Source: an uncultured Bacteroidales bacterium (lineage in GTDB: Bacteria > Bacteroidota > Bacteroidia > Bacteroidales > Muribaculaceae). From it: a stretch of DNA of 6,358 nt. Below, piece by piece: positions 6,004 through 6,358 of this stretch (its first letter is position 1; each line of letters opens with the position of its first letter). The notes under the pieces are model-generated. The model was given only the letters and a program-made list of their open reading frames with translations, was not told the origin of the DNA and ran no database searches. The DNA is taken from NCBI GenBank assembly GCA_947175585.1, contig CAMWNL010000110.1, forward strand, positions 1 through 6,358, in the 5' to 3' direction. The position numbers and the translations under genes were made by a program.

Positions 6004-6043
6004 CAATAGACAGACCAAGCATTGAAGCCTGATCTGTCTATTG
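6004..6043 (-). terminator. Strong hairpin terminator after the conjugative-element gene
   Basis: CAATAGACAGA (6004-6014) and TCTGTCTATTG (6033-6043) pair perfectly over 11 bp. The stem continues with a pair that is a G-T wobble only in the minus-strand transcript, then C-G and A-T, and near the loop AGC/GCC gives further partial pairing. The wobble and the position eight bases after the stop codon at 6051 favour function on the minus strand. The tail on that strand is TTTATC. Confidence 0.75.
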
Positions 6044-6050
6044 GCAAAAG

Positions 6051-6358
6051 TCAAATTCCGGCATGACGTGACGGAAAACGTGGTGGACTAACCGGAAGTG
6101 GATAGCGAGGCAGAGGCTCCGCTACCATTGAGGGTATATGCCCATGCTCGTTATTGGTCGGCTGAACGGTAACGGTGTTTGAGGTTGTTTCTGCCTTGAC
6201 ATCTGGTTGAGACTGCTGGGATTGCTCCTGCTTATTCTCCTTCTCCGTGCCGTCATTCTCATCGTGTTTTGGCGCAAGTTCAGCCGTAATCTTGCGGTCG
6301 AGTGCGGCAAGTTCGGATTTGAGCTGCTTCAACTCATCCTCCTTGCCCCACGTCTTGG
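6051..6358 (-). CDS. C-terminal end of a large conjugative-element protein, probably DNA methylase/helicase (partial)
   Basis: The frame is open from the right edge to the stop at 6053-6051, giving 101 residues; the 5' part lies outside the window. It begins KTWGKEDELKQLKSELAALD and continues RKITAELAP, a charged coiled-coil segment. A low-complexity tail rich in Gln, Glu, Lys and Ser follows, then a proline-rich end (LPRYPLPVSPPRFPSRHAGI). From memory this end segment resembles the C-termini of the very large SNF2-helicase/N6-methylase proteins of Bacteroidales integrative conjugative elements; a database search would be needed to confirm it. The catalytic domains would be upstream and are not visible. 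A TTG at 6332 is simply a Leu codon inside the frame, not a start. If the identity holds, the right side of the window is part of a conjugative element. Confidence 0.7.
   Translation of the reverse strand, partial: KTWGKEDELKQLKSELAALDRKITAELAPKHDENDGTEKENKQEQSQQSQPDVKAETTSNTVTVQPTNNEHGHIPSMVAEPLPRYPLPVSPPRFPSRHAGI

Noticed and set aside
5863..6054. Minus-strand 63-codon frame between the conjugative gene and the Crp/Fnr-like gene
   Set aside because: It covers a terminator hairpin, a promoter and the Crp/Fnr start codon, so it is very unlikely to be coding.

Overview
The window looks like DNA from a Bacteroidales gut bacterium (Bacteroides, Prevotella or Muribaculaceae type; the genus cannot be settled from sequence alone). 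The grounds are promoter boxes of the TAnnTTTG kind, A-rich leaders without strong Shine-Dalgarno sites, a TPR/LuxR-type membrane regulator, a carboxypeptidase-regulatory-like plus TonB-receptor-like outer-membrane barrel, and, at the right edge, the tail of a protein that resembles the large DNA methylase/helicase proteins of Bacteroidales conjugative elements.

Layout. Positions 1-302 hold no intact gene. They contain an apparent decayed copy of part of the small lipoprotein gene found later in the window (19-bp and 13-bp exact matches, collinear and in frame, but with stop codons), followed by a long AT-rich palindrome at 212-263. A strong hairpin at 332-369 precedes the most likely start of the first gene. 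Positions 396-2102 (+) encode a membrane-bound regulator: lipoprotein-type signal, TPR-like periplasmic part, one transmembrane helix, coiled coil, C-terminal LuxR-type helix-turn-helix. After a possible terminator and a cluster of TTAAGAC repeats comes a two-gene operon (+): a small lipoprotein (2259-2690) whose stop overlaps the start of a 769-residue outer-membrane beta-barrel receptor (2687-4996), closed by a hairpin at 5042-5073.

Positions 5074-5456 are AT-rich and carry palindromes and perhaps a gene remnant, but no clear gene. On the minus strand, 5900-5457 encodes a Crp/Fnr-like cyclic-nucleotide-binding-fold protein that ends before its DNA-binding domain. It has a perfect TAnnTTTG promoter box almost on top of its start codon. 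From 6358 down to 6051 (-) runs the C-terminal end of the conjugative-element protein, followed by a strong hairpin terminator.

Working model (inference): the TPR-LuxR protein senses an envelope signal and controls the lipoprotein/barrel operon through the TTAAGAC repeats. The same 9-mer, TATTAAGAC, lies in the palindrome upstream of the regulator itself. The decayed lipoprotein copy suggests the module was once duplicated or has been rearranged. The nearby conjugative-element gene suggests the module is cargo of, or sits beside, an integrative element.
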